A DNA stretch of 64,000 bases, from contig NC_061474.1 of the NCBI RefSeq assembly GCF_022581195.2, positions 4,774,001-4,838,000 on the forward strand, in the 5' to 3' direction. Under the pieces are notes generated by a model. That model saw nothing but the letters and a program-made list of their open reading frames with translations. It did not search any database and had not been told where the DNA came from. This document shows positions 34,785-44,400 of the stretch, piece by piece (position 1 is the stretch's first letter; each line of letters begins with the position of its first letter). Source of the DNA: Helicoverpa zea. Lineage: Eukaryota; Arthropoda; Insecta; Lepidoptera; Noctuidae. The position numbers and the translations under genes are program-made.

Positions 34785-35113
34785 TGTATGGATGTATGTT
34801 TGTTATTCAATCACGCAAAAACGGCTGGACCGATTTGATTGAAATTTGGTATGTAAATAGGTGATACCCTGGATTAACACATAGGCTACTTTTTATCAAC
34901 ACACCACGCGGGCGAAGCCGCTGGCAGAAGCTAGTATTATAAATGTGAAAGTTTGTGAGAATGTATGGATGTATGTTTGTTATTCAATCACGCAAAAACG
35001 GCTGGATCGATTTGATTGAAATTTGGTATGTAGATGGGTGATACCCTGGATTAACACATAGGCTACTTTTTATCAACACACCATGCGGGCGAAGCCGCTG
35101 GCGGAAGCTAGTA
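34759..35113 (-). repeat. head-to-tail dimer of a common moth repeat
   Basis: Two units of about 176 bp (start 34759 and 34935) share TATTATAAATGTGAAAGTTT, CAATCACGCAAAAACGGCTG, CTGGATTAACACATAGGCTA and GGGCGAAGCCGCTGGC, ending GAAGCTAGTA. They differ at about six bases. This is one of the most abundant moth repeats, and a CTAG-type end with tandem dimers would suit a Helitron-derived element (inference). It sits inside the Tigger 3' part and so inserted later. The strand is arbitrary. Confidence 0.7.
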
Positions 35114-35485
35114 ATTGATACATTCTGTTTCCATAATATTCGTACATCATCATCATATATTTAAGAGCTCAGCTCTTGTCGTTGAGGACATAATTATTAC
35201 GTGTAAAAACGTGCTTGAATATTTTTGTTGATTACATAAAATTGTATGATTACCTTTAAGAACATTTTTTTTTTCTATTAAAACTCATTTATACACATAA
35301 CACGTTATTTTATAATTTAACCTGTATAACTGAAATAACCTGTATTCTCACCTCTATTAATGGAACCCTCTGTAAAGGAGACAGATATTTATTTATACCT
35401 GTTTATCTGAGACACTGGGTAAGTGGAATACCTCCATAAGTGAAACGACAGTGCTGGTCCCTTGGCTTAACCAAGTTTCACTGTA

Positions 35486-36226
35486 TATAAATAAATACTG
35501 TTATTTTTATCCCTTAAAATGTCTCTAGTGAAGAAAATAAAATTTTCAAGTAAAATTGTTACTGCATGCTGAATGTTTCTTTTTATGTGGTTTCTTATTT
35601 TTTTAACACGCATGATTTAATATTTCAAGTCATTTCATCATTAGTTTCGAATAATAAACGAAACAAACAAAACTTGTTATTTATCATTTCAATGTGACGT
35701 ATGAATAATAAAGTGTTGCCAGTTTTGTGTTTGAATTATGAACAAAAATGACATATGACTGGCGACCGCTTGCGACCCTTCGTAGGTTTTATTGCTACAA
35801 ACGTTTTGTTACTGGCCGTAAATTTTCTCTATGCCTAGAGTAAAACCGAATTTGTTTTTTAATTAATTCTTTTAGAGGTTTTATTGTGATTGTCTATGTT
35901 TTATTTGTTAGCTCGTATTTTTGGGGTTTCAGGTAAAATTAATTATAAACCGATATGAATAATATTGACGTAAATTTATATAAAGTTACTACCAACAATT
36001 AAACGACATTTATAACTGTAAATATTAAATCAAACTCAATTTAATTTCAGAAAGAAATTCTCAGAATGAAATAAAACACCATTGCCAACAAAAGATTTAC
36101 AAAAATCAAATCTTAAAATTGACTGAATTATCGCGGCTACTCGGAATTCAGTATGAGGTACAAAAGGACAACTTTTTCATTCATAGAAGTTGTGTAACAA
36201 AAGGAATTCTTATAATCACGTTTTAT
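35486..36226. other. anonymous AT-rich sequence
   Basis: No gene, RNA or recognised repeat seen between the Tigger element and the RTE fragment. Confidence 0.5.
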
Positions 36227-36242
36227 AACTTAGCACATTGAC

Positions 36243-36598
36243 TTCTTCTTCTTTCTCCTGCCCTGTTCCCAAATTTTACTTGGGGTCGGCGCAATATGTC
36301 ATTTTCTTCCATTTTCCCCTGTCACTCGTCATACTGGCACTCACTCCCTTCCTATTCATATCATCTTTCAGGCAATCCATCCATCTTTTCTTAGGTCTTC
36401 CTCTTCCTCTCCATCCATCTACATTCATACTTAGCACACACTTTGTTGCATGCGTATCATCCCTCCTCATTACATGCCCATACCACGACAATCTTCTACT
36501 TCTCATCTTTTCTGTAACTGGCGCTATTTTCAGACTTCCTCTAAAGTAATCATTCCTCAATTTATTTATTCTTGTAACACCACACATCAATTTCCAAC
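36243..36598 (-). pseudogene. RTE-type LINE, 5'-truncated C-terminal tail
   Basis: The minus strand encodes the familiar C-terminal end of RTE-clade reverse transcriptases: WMCGVTR-like LMCGVTRINKLRND, then GSLKIAPVTEKMRSRRLSWY, GHVMRR, GRGRPKKRWMDC and KMTYCADPK. The 3' end (left) is a GAA-type run. The insert is flanked by a perfect 16 bp target-site duplication (AACTTAGCACATTGAC at 36227-36242 and 36599-36614). That duplication fixes both ends at 356 bp and shows that truncation happened at insertion. The reverse-transcriptase core is absent. The intact TSD and open frame imply a young insertion. Confidence 0.92.
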
Positions 36599-36614
36599 AA
36601 CTTAGCACATTGAC

Positions 36615-37830
36615 ATTCGACTGATTATACCATGATATTTCCTGTAAAGATTTCCTATAAATAAATGAGCCTACCTACTGACACTGCCGACTAAACAGTC
36701 GGCCGATTGTTCTGCCCGGTGGTTAGATTTTTTTTTATTAAATTCAATCAAAGTTTTTAGTCGCACTGATACTGGAAGAATACCTGATCGTTCTACGCGT
36801 GCGTACTTCATTCATCTTCATGCTGATTTATGAGCCCAAACTAACTATTGGCCGAATAAAAGTTTGTCGTGTACTCTTATAATAAAAACTGAACTGACAG
36901 CAGGAAGAAAATCAAATTGCGAAATAAGACGAATAGGATAATATCACATTACAAGACATGAACAATTGTGTCGCAATCTTAGAATATAATGGATGAATGA
37001 TGATCAGTTACTGAACATATTTTTCTTTGACAGTATCCTCCACGAATATCTGGTCTAAAATAGAACTGACATATTCAATACTATTACCTAATATGAAAAT
37101 AATACTGTTTGTTTGTTACACCGCAGAGATTTCGATATTATTGTCGATAACCAGGATAAAAATAATAGGTATCAAAATATTCTATATCTATCTATCTATG
37201 ATAATCGTCGGTTTTGCGTTCCCACTCCATTAAAGTTGTCTCAAAAAGGCTTAAGCGTGTTGGCTTCGGCGACACGTTCGCCTCCCAAAAATCCGTGACT
37301 ACTATAGTCCCGCGGTCTGGTAGAGATAATTTAACAATAATAGGTATAACAGATAATATTCTAAAACATTCCCCACAATAAAAATATGCCAGTATTAAAA
37401 ACACATTCAAATGCACTGAACCAATAAACACGGCTCTAGTTCACAATAACCCATTTATATGTAAACTAAATGGAAATGGCTTGTAATTTCTGTTCGGCCG
37501 AACTGACAATCTGTTAATGCCTAATGCAATGTTATCTAGTAATCCCAGACGTTTTGCATCGAATACTGCAGTCTGTTTTGATGGGTGTTAATATGTATAT
37601 GCGCTGCATGACCTTGTTTATTTTAGAGTCTATAATTTGTTCAATTAGCATGATAATGATTTTATGATTCGGAAGCTTGGTTCATAGAAGTGCTTTCGTC
37701 GAAAATACGGGTCCAATTTTAATATGTATTTTCAAAGTTTAAGAAAACCTCGTTCGCTGTTTTTTAATGACGATAGTACTTAAATAGGTACGTTTGATAA
37801 GTTTCCACAAGTCGGCTCGTCTCCATTTTT
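36615..37830. other. anonymous sequence
   Basis: Short open frames only. No domain, splice structure or repeat recognised. Confidence 0.5.
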
Positions 37831-37831
37831 A

Positions 37832-38110
37832 ACCCCCGACGCAAAAACGACGGGGTGTTATAAGTTTGACGTGTCTGTGTGTGTGTGTGTGTGTGTATGT
37901 GGCATCGTAGCTCCCAAACGGATGATCCGATTGTAATGCGGTTTTTTTTTGTTTAAAAGGTATGTCAGTCGGGAGTGTTCTTAGCTATGTTTGGTGGAAA
38001 TCGGTTCAGGTCTTCAAGGTCATCAGCTCGTTTGCTAGATGTGATAGGAATGTTACACGCTCAGTTTACTTGCAAGTATATGTGGGATCTGAAATTTGAA
38101 ACACTAATGT
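37832..38110 (+). repeat. moth repeat starting ACCCCCGACGCAAAAACG
   Basis: ACCCCCGACGCAAAAACGAC, GGGGTGTTATAAGTTTGACG, a GT microsatellite (about 37878-37896), CATCGTAGCTCCCAAACGGA and GGAAATCGGTTCAGGTCTTC form a repeat common in moths. Related first lines (CCCCCGACCCAAAAAAAG) occur at the arms of the 38534-38889 foldback. Confidence 0.6.
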
Positions 38111-38533
38111 CTTTTGGAACCACTGAGCTGGTCTGCTGTTAGGGCACGAAGGTAGGAGACGTAACCCTGAACTGCCTTTTAGTAAACCCATCGAGTTTGG
38201 GCTCGTTGAATTTGTCTTGACGAGTTCTCTTCATGTTTCTGATTGACGAGAACCTGATGCTGGAAATGGGATGTGGCGGATGAAACCCTGAAATGCCGGA
38301 ATGAAACGGATAAACCGATTTATATTTTTGCTGAAAATCTAGAATGTCCAAAGGTTAATCTTTATTGTTTCTCAATCTGTGCAATTCTCCCAGAGCCAGT
38401 TTGTCATGAGGATTGTTAAACAGCTTCCTTTGGCCGAGATCGCATATAGCGACCCCATCTTAAGATAAAATAAATTAAAGGAAAAATTAAGGAGCTCCTT
38501 TAAAAAGCATGAAATAAAATTAAATTATAAATT

Positions 38534-38889
38534 AAAAAAAACCCCCGACCCAAAAAAAGTACGCAATAATTATGACAAAAGGTTAAAAACGCTAAACCCT
38601 ATAAAAAGCAAAAAATAACTTTTAACACTACGTAAACTAAATTTTGACGTGTCGGGGGACCGCTTTTTACCTTCATAAATACTTACATAAATCAAATGAT
38701 ACCTACCTAATTACAACATTCGTTTAAAAAAAAAACACGTATCTAAAGTAATGAATTAGAGCGGTCCCCCGACACGACAAAATTTAGTTTACGTAGTGTT
38801 AAAAGTTATTTTTTGCTTTTTATAGGGTTTAGCGTTTTTAACCTTTTGTCATAATTATTGCGTACTTTTTTTGGGTCGGGGGTTTTTTT
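38534..38889. mobile_element. foldback with ~130 bp inverted arms
   Basis: The left arm 38534-38664 (AACCCCCGACCCAAAAAAAG ... CGGGGGACCGCT) and right arm 38760-38889 (AGCGGTCCCCCGACACG ... GGGTCGGGGGTTTTTTT) are almost perfect reverse complements around a 95 bp loop. The CCCCCGAC ends relate it to the repeat at 37832-38110. Non-coding apart from a 60-codon frame in the right flank. Confidence 0.85.
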
Positions 38890-39141
38890 CAGATCATCTC
38901 GAAATCTTGATGCAGTTTCTTCAACGTCTCTATAGAAAATTATTGTTATTTGCAAAGGTGGTTACAAAAAATGATACTTACTTAAAGCAATATTTAACTA
39001 TTAGCACCTTGTATCATGGTTATTGTCTCTTTAAACATGTAACACTGTGGTAAGTAAACGAAGAGCTAAGTACCTTATCATTTAAGAAGGAGGTATTAAA
39101 TCATTATCTATAAACCGCAAACCTATTATTTCTAATTAGCC

Positions 39142-39411
39142 TTTTTATAGTTCCTCTTGCTGGGCACAGGCCTTCACTCACACGGAGAAGGATTGAGCGT
39201 TAATCACGACGCTTGCTCAATGCGAGTTGGTGATTTTATACATTAGTCCAGGTTTCCTCGAGATGTTTTCCTTCACTTTTAATCAGTTTTTGGTTTCTAA
39301 GATACACTTAGAAAGTACATAGAAACTTAGAAAAGTTGCATTGGTACTTGCCTGTCCTGGAATCGAACTCACACTACTATATCATCATTCATCATACTAC
39401 ATATTTCTAAC
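39142..39411 (-). mobile_element. tRNA-derived SINE, minus strand
   Basis: Read on the minus strand, a pol III B-box-like GAGTTCGATTCCAGG (39356-39370) is followed by GCAAGTACCAATGCAACTTT and CTAAGTTTCTATGTACTTTC. This order is shared with the complete SINE at 57396-57784. Its 3' half carries the GGATTGAGCGTTAATCACG block in inverse, which also occurs alone at 609-676, 47488-47547 and 61758-61823. TATTTCTAA at 39127-39135 and 39412-39420 may be the target duplication. The A box is not clear. Confidence 0.65.
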
Positions 39412-39429
39412 CTTTTAAGTATAACTAGC

Positions 39430-39514
39430 AGAACAAAACAAAACAAAACCGAATCGCAATAGCCCAATAAATCCACAATACAAGTCCGTATACGCGAAAA
39501 CATGGCATGTGGTA
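39430..39514 (+). repeat. 85 bp direct repeat, copy 1
   Basis: GAACAAAACAAAACAAAACC, ATAGCCCAATAAATCC, ACAAGTCCGTATACGCGAAA and ACATGGCATGTG recur at 39956-40048. Each copy is followed by a different element. Origin unknown. Confidence 0.75.
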
Positions 39515-39518
39515 GCTC

Positions 39519-39620
39519 GGTAGACTGCACATCAGTGGTAACTGTCATGCACCTTAACTCAATAGTAATAAGTGCGATTTTCCTATAAAACTGTTACCAC
39601 TGACCTGAAGTTGACTGTAC
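39519..39620. mobile_element. MITE family E, second copy
   Basis: Inverse of the element at 30206-30311: CATCAGTGGTAACTGTCATG at the left and TGACCTGAAGTTGACTGTAC at the right. It directly abuts the 85 bp repeat. Confidence 0.7.
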
Positions 39621-39792
39621 GTGGTCAGTATTTCTCTCTTAATTATTTTATCCATAGTCTCTTTTCAGTGTTTTTGACTAGTTTACTCGATCCTGGCACA
39701 TTATTAAAACTCAATTTTTAAAATTGACCCATAAATACCAATATGAACGATGTGTTCATATCAGCCTGAACTATTTTTAAAGGTTTTGTATA

Positions 39793-39925
39793 ATCATCGG
39801 CAAGGATATTGAGCCCTGACCTTCACCTGCGCAGAAGTGATTTATTGGTTTATTGCCTTAAGTGTATAGTGCGCAAAGCGATCCCCACTCTTCCTCCGAG
39901 AGCTCATATTCGTGTCGATAACTAT
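39793..39925. mobile_element. MITE family G, short copy
   Basis: TGACCTTCACCTGCGCAGAA and a GAGCTC...CGTGTCGATAACTAT right end match the longer copy at 40341-40551. The interior differs and is shorter, as in internally deleted elements. Confidence 0.6.
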
Positions 39926-39955
39926 ATGGATTGTGATCCGTCTTCTTTCCTAATA

Positions 39956-40048
39956 CGAACAAAACAAAACAAAACCGAATTGCAATCGCAATAGCCCAAT
40001 AAATCCGCAACACAAGTCCGTATATGCGAAAACATGGCATGTGCTAGT
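39956..40048 (+). repeat. 85 bp direct repeat, copy 2
   Basis: Second copy of 39430-39514 with an 8 bp insertion and several substitutions. Confidence 0.75.
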
Positions 40049-40067
40049 ATGTGGTTAGTTTTGTGCG

Positions 40068-40207
40068 CAATTTGGCGCGCTCGGCGATCGTGACGTCACG
40101 GGATTAGCCGTGGTTGCCCGTCCACCGCATTACGTTATAGGAGCTAACATTTGCTAGCTTTTCATGTAGTTTTGGAATGTTGTATGGGAGATTGTAGTGT
40201 AAGAATT
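40068..40207 (+). repeat. TGACGTCA-containing direct repeat, copy 1
   Basis: GCAATTTGGCGCGCTCGGCG, then a perfect CRE/ATF palindrome TGACGTCA (40091-40098), GGGATTAGCCGTGGTTGCCC and GTCCACCGCATTACGTTATA. The same block recurs at 40637-40772. It is GC-rich in an AT-rich area. It may be a repeat family or duplicated promoter-like DNA. Confidence 0.75.
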
Positions 40208-40340
40208 TATTGGTAGGTACATACCTCCTTACTACACACACCTTACTATGTAGTAGGTACATACCTTCTTACTACACACACCTTACTATGTAGTAAGGAT
40301 AGTAAGGAGGTATGTGTAGTAAAGAGGTGTGTGTAGTATA
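40205..40340. repeat. local palindromic CCTTACTAC/GTAGTAAGG cluster
   Basis: TAGGTACATACCTCCTTACT and ACACACACCTTACTATGTAG occur twice in a row and are then inverted (AGTAAGGAGGTATGTGTAGT). The block can fold into alternative hairpins. Confidence 0.65.
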
Positions 40341-40551
40341 CCAGCACGAATCTTGAGGTCTGACCTTCACCTGCGCAGAAGTAATTTATTGGGTCCCTTT
40401 TGTGGTATGAAGTGAGGCGCGGGGGCGGGCTAAAGCGGTGATTGGCCCGCAGTGCATCGCGTCATAGCCGTCACTCGGGATTGGTTCTTTGCTAATAAAT
40501 TACTACTGCGCAGATGTAGGTCAGAGCTCGAGATTCGTGCCGATAACTATA
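40341..40551. mobile_element. MITE family G, long copy
   Basis: GCACGAATCTTGAGGTCTGA and ACCTGCGCAGAAGTAATTTA at the left are inverted at the right (TAAATTACTACTGCGCAG and GCTCGAGATTCGTGC). TIRs are about 45 bp with mismatches. The GC-rich interior contains GGCGCGGGGGCGGGC. Non-coding. Confidence 0.72.
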
Positions 40552-40636
40552 AGGAGGTATGTGGTTAAACTGTGTGTGTTTATTTTTATATTTTAAACAG
40601 ACTTCAAAAAAGAAGATTCTCTGTTTGACAGTTGGG

Positions 40637-40772
40637 CAATTTGGCGCGCTCGGCGCTCGTGACGTCACGGGATTAGCCGTGGTTGCCCGTCCACCGCATT
40701 ACGTTATAGGAGTCACCATTTTGCTAGGTTTTCATGTAGTTTTGTGATGTTGTATTGAAGAGACTGGGGATT
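40637..40772 (+). repeat. TGACGTCA-containing direct repeat, copy 2
   Basis: Second copy of 40068-40207 with TGACGTCA at 40660-40667. It lies about 400 bp upstream of the NDUFA4 start codon. Confidence 0.75.
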
Positions 40773-40817
40773 TATTAGTATACTTATTGTGAGTAGGTAT
40801 GTGGTAAGAATATTATT

Positions 40818-40950
40818 AACCGACTTTAAAAAAAGGAGGTTCCCAGTTTTGTGTTCCCGGTTTGTGCGCGAATATCTTATGTTTGGCTGACACCGATTTT
40901 GATGTGGTTTTTAGTATAGTGTTTGTCAGACTCAGGGAACGGTTCAGGTA
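40818..40950 (+). repeat. moth repeat AACCGACTTTAAAAAAAGG
   Basis: AACCGACTTTAAAAAAAGGA, then GGTTCCCAGTTTTGTG, CACCGATTTTGATGTGG and TTTTAGTATAGTGTTTGTCA. It is a familiar dispersed repeat, with a fragment also at 20093-20170. It ends next to, or includes, the candidate 5' splice site of the NDUFA4 gene. Confidence 0.55.
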
Positions 40951-41028
40951 AGTATATTATTGAAGTCTTTTCTTTTAGGTTTTTACTTATGTAATACATA
41001 TACCAGAGTATACTTGCTTGTATTTCAG
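40948..41028 (+). other. candidate 5' UTR intron of the NDUFA4 gene
   Basis: CAG|GTAAGT at 40945-40953 and a pyrimidine-rich acceptor TTGTATTTCAG ending at 41028 would define an 81 bp intron in the 5' leader. The donor lies in repeat-like sequence, so an upstream donor elsewhere is possible. The acceptor is the better supported of the two. Confidence 0.45.
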
Positions 41029-41074
41029 CCTTTTGGGCGTATTATTGTGATTTATTTAATATAAAGTTACCAAA

Positions 41075-41320
41075 ATGCAAGGTTTATCAATTGAAAGCTT
41101 GAAGAAGCACAAGGCCCTGATCCCATTGTACGTGTGTGTGGGCATTGGGTGCGCAGGGGCAGTGTTCTACATCGGCAGGTTGGCCACACGCAACCCTGAT
41201 GTCTCCTGGAATAAGAAGATCAACCCTGAGCCCTGGGAAGAATACAGGGCCAAGCAGTACAAGTTCTACTCGCCCATCAGAGACTACTCGAAGGAGGAGT
41301 CTCCCGCATCCAAGTACTAG
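41075..41320 (+). CDS. ND-MLRQ: NDUFA4 / MLRQ subunit, mitochondrial inner membrane
   Basis: An 81-residue single-exon frame, the usual size of the NDUFA4/MLRQ (B12D-related) family. Family members were long assigned to respiratory complex I and are now viewed mainly as a cytochrome c oxidase-associated subunit. Residues 1-12 form a short matrix-side segment, about 15-36 form one membrane helix (LIPLYVCVGIGCAGAVFYIG), and the conserved RLATRNPDVSW block follows (37-47). The tail NPEPWEEYRAKQYKFYSPIRDY is likewise typical. The ATG follows ACCAAA, an acceptable initiation context. AATAAA signals lie at 41390-41395 and 41437-41442. The coding part is GC-richer than its flanks. The one clear host gene here. 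Confidence 0.95.
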   Translation: MQGLSIESLKKHKALIPLYVCVGIGCAGAVFYIGRLATRNPDVSWNKKINPEPWEEYRAKQYKFYSPIRDYSKEESPASKY

Positions 41321-41389
41321 CCTACTGCATACAAGCTAACTTAATCAAGTGTTAACGCGAACTTTAGATGGTATAATTTAATAAATAGC

Positions 41390-41442
41390 AACAATTATAT
41401 TTTGTTCGGAAAATATACTATATTATTTGAATTCTAATAAAT
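41390..41442 (+). terminator. polyadenylation signals of the NDUFA4 gene
   Basis: Two AATAAA hexamers lie 70 and 117 bases after the stop codon, in AT-rich 3' flanking DNA. Either or both could serve. Confidence 0.6.
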
Positions 41443-41459
41443 ATTTTATCACTCATTTT

Positions 41460-44400
41460 ATCTACCCACAGAATGTTGTATTTTTAGTCTTCATTCACCT
41501 GCATATTCATGTTTGACTAATTTATGTTACCTTTTGGTATTGTTACAATATGTGTGTAAATATTACGAAAGCAAATACAAACAGATTATTTAAGAAAATA
41601 ATTTAAGGTTAATTAAATATCCTCTTATTGTTTGGCTTTTCTTTCGACCATTTATCAAAATTCTATGTCTAAGTGAATTCGTGTTATTAAGATAAACTGT
41701 TTTTATAATGCAAACAGTGCAATAAGTTTTCTACAAAATAAAATTAGTCACTTCGCTTTATTCAATACATCATTGCATGATAGTCTAAATAATGTAGGTA
41801 CCTACCTAGAAAACTATTAAAGCACAATATGTATCTCTATGTGAAAATTATATCTTTCAAATGTGTAGCAATAATTACCTATGTACAATAGAAGTAGATA
41901 CAGTAAGTAAAATAAAACTTTCGCCATTGTTTCTCCCAATAACCACCACCCTATTATTTCAGCACCCTATAACCATATTATGATATTTGATTACTGTCAT
42001 AGAGGGTGCGATCCGCATTTTTATTGTAGATACGAACGAGGCACTTCTTGAGGGGGCATCGAAACGTGCCAACGAAATAGCCTCGCGTGTCTATCTATAA
42101 CTACTGCTACAAGGAAACTTGGTTTGGTCTAAGTTATAAGCTGTAAAAAGAAAAACATATACCTAGTTCTAGGTACTTCATCTTGCTAAAGTGAGGTTTG
42201 GATTTATAGTCTTTATTTGACAAGTGCGGCTTCTTTCTGGCATTTGAATTAAAGGAAATTTAACAGTTATATCATGAAAGGTTGTTCGCTTCTGAGGTTG
42301 TAATATTTGTTATTTACCAATTCACCTACTCAAACTACTTATTGTGTTTTGTAATACTTTTTCCGTTTATAACTTAGACCACAACATTACTTCGACGATG
42401 CGATACAATCAAAATATAGGACCAACGTTAAATCGACGGATATTATCGGCCAATCGGTATTTACCCAGCTACAGGCCAAACACGGAGGTATACATAAATA
42501 TAAATAGGTACATGTATTTTGATATTATTCTCTATTCGTATCATAAGCGCAAGAAAACTTTTATTATATAATATTTAAGGGTTAAAAGCGAATAACATCG
42601 TCCTGTTCCGATTGACAACCTCACTTGCCCTTGGTTCTGCTTAAAAATGAGCCATTAGCCACCCACTGGTGACAGTATATAACCACACAGCAGCTCATCA
42701 TCTGGTGAATATTAATGCCTTGCACCTTGATCGGAGATAAAACATATTCAACAATGTGCGCTGTGTATGGGCAAATCCCAGATCCCAGACGCCTTGTCCA
42801 ACAATGGACATATATCGGCTATGACACGACACAATACTTTCAATATTCTTTGTATTTCAAGTTAATGAAGTTACTTTATTTAAATGAAACTCTTACTATT
42901 GTTAATCAGAAAACATAAGAGTTGGAACCACACAGCGGAAAATTGTTATAAGATCCGGCCTATTAATCTAGTGACCGCAAAAACAGTATCTAAGCACCAA
43001 AATTTAAGAAGTTTAACTTCTTCAAAAGTTTTGTAACACCCTTGGGAATGAATTTTCCCCTTCTTTTGATTGCCTTAACTTTGTTCTTAAAAATTAAAAT
43101 CTGGTTACACAAAATCATATTACGGTTTTACTGCTGCCAAACTTTAAAGTTTCTTATTATATTTTAACATTATAATCTTCTCTAGGGAAATTAGATTTGT
43201 TTTATTTTTTGGGGGCTGAGTAGACAGGGAAAATCGATGACACAAGAAAAAGCTACATTTCAAGCTGTAACGGTTCAGAAGAAACATGGGACACAACAAG
43301 AACAGGATTTTTAGTCAGCAAGAGTCCCTCATACTCTAATCATAGCAGATGAAGTCATTGAAGACAAAACAAAAACATGGTTTTAAAGATTAAAAGGTAA
43401 AATAAACAGAGTGTTCCAAAAGGTCAAGATAAAGAAAAAGACACGTTTATTCACTAAGCCGCAAAATCTTGATTTTCTAAGGAAGCTATATTTTGCAGTT
43501 TGTAGTATCCTTTTAGATCACCTTGTATGCTTACAATACAATGTAATTAAAAGACGTATAACCTTCAATCTTAAACGTACCGATGTGTCATATCTTCCAG
43601 ACTGTTTGACGCTTACGTCGAATTTCACAAAGTACCATTATGATAATGCAGTGCTTACGTCATAGACAACTTGAGTGATACTTAGATTTTTTCGCGTACA
43701 TTTTGTTTTTTGGGGAAGAAAATGTGGTACCTATTTCAGGTACCTTTTGTGTTTGTATCTGGCTATATGATCGATCAATCTATGGGACTTGCTTATGTAA
43801 ATGTACTCTCGGCTTTTCCCATATTAAAATTGTGGGTAGGCTTTATAGAAAATTTCTGCAAATTTTCATGCCATAGGCGTTGGCTTTAGTTATTTTGGAC
43901 GCCATTAAACAATATTACTTAAATAAGTTTCATTTCTAAAATACAAGATTTATATTACAATGTGTATGTTACTTACTTAAGTAAATAAAGTTAACTTCAA
44001 GTAACAAAACCTTTCAGTACGTAATCCGCGTAAAAGCACCCCTTCTGTAGAAACTGCTACTTAATCGTAACTTAACCAAAGTAATCACAACTCATTACTC
44101 TAGTTATCCAATTTTAATTTAGTTAAAGGTAAATTCTGTCTCTCTCTAACGTGATGTTTTGAAAGGGATAGAATGTTTTCAATTACAATATGGAGGGCTT
44201 TGTGTGAGAACGTGACTGCTAACTTTGAAGGGCCTACAAGATTCTAAACTCAGGTTTATAGATTGCTGTATATTCAATTATTACTATTATGTTTGTAACT
44301 TACTTCATTATTGCTTAAGTGCGTTATATTTAATTGCTCCCGGTTTATGTTTCTTTATATTTCTTCGTTTTGTATCGGAAGTGCTATTGTATTGTAAAAT

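Larger units (their letters stand above)
32885..35483 (+). mobile_element. Tigger/pogo-type DNA transposon, degenerate
   Basis: Terminal inverted repeats CAGTGAAACTTGGTTAAG (32885) and CTTAACCAAGTTTCACTG-like sequence (ending 35483) are flanked by TA on both sides (32883-32884, 35484-35485), the pogo-superfamily target. Both ends carry subterminal repeats of the form ACCTCTATAACTGAGAC in the same orientation. Inside lies a broken transposase (33236-34784) and a dimer of an unrelated moth repeat (34759-35113). The transposon is immobile on its own, though its ends look usable. Confidence 0.9.

Noticed and set aside
36238..36549. 103-codon plus-strand frame
   Set aside because: It is the antisense shadow of the RTE C-terminal tail, whose family and target duplication are clear.
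41136..41339. 67-codon frame overlapping the NDUFA4 gene
   Set aside because: Out-of-frame shadow of the real gene.
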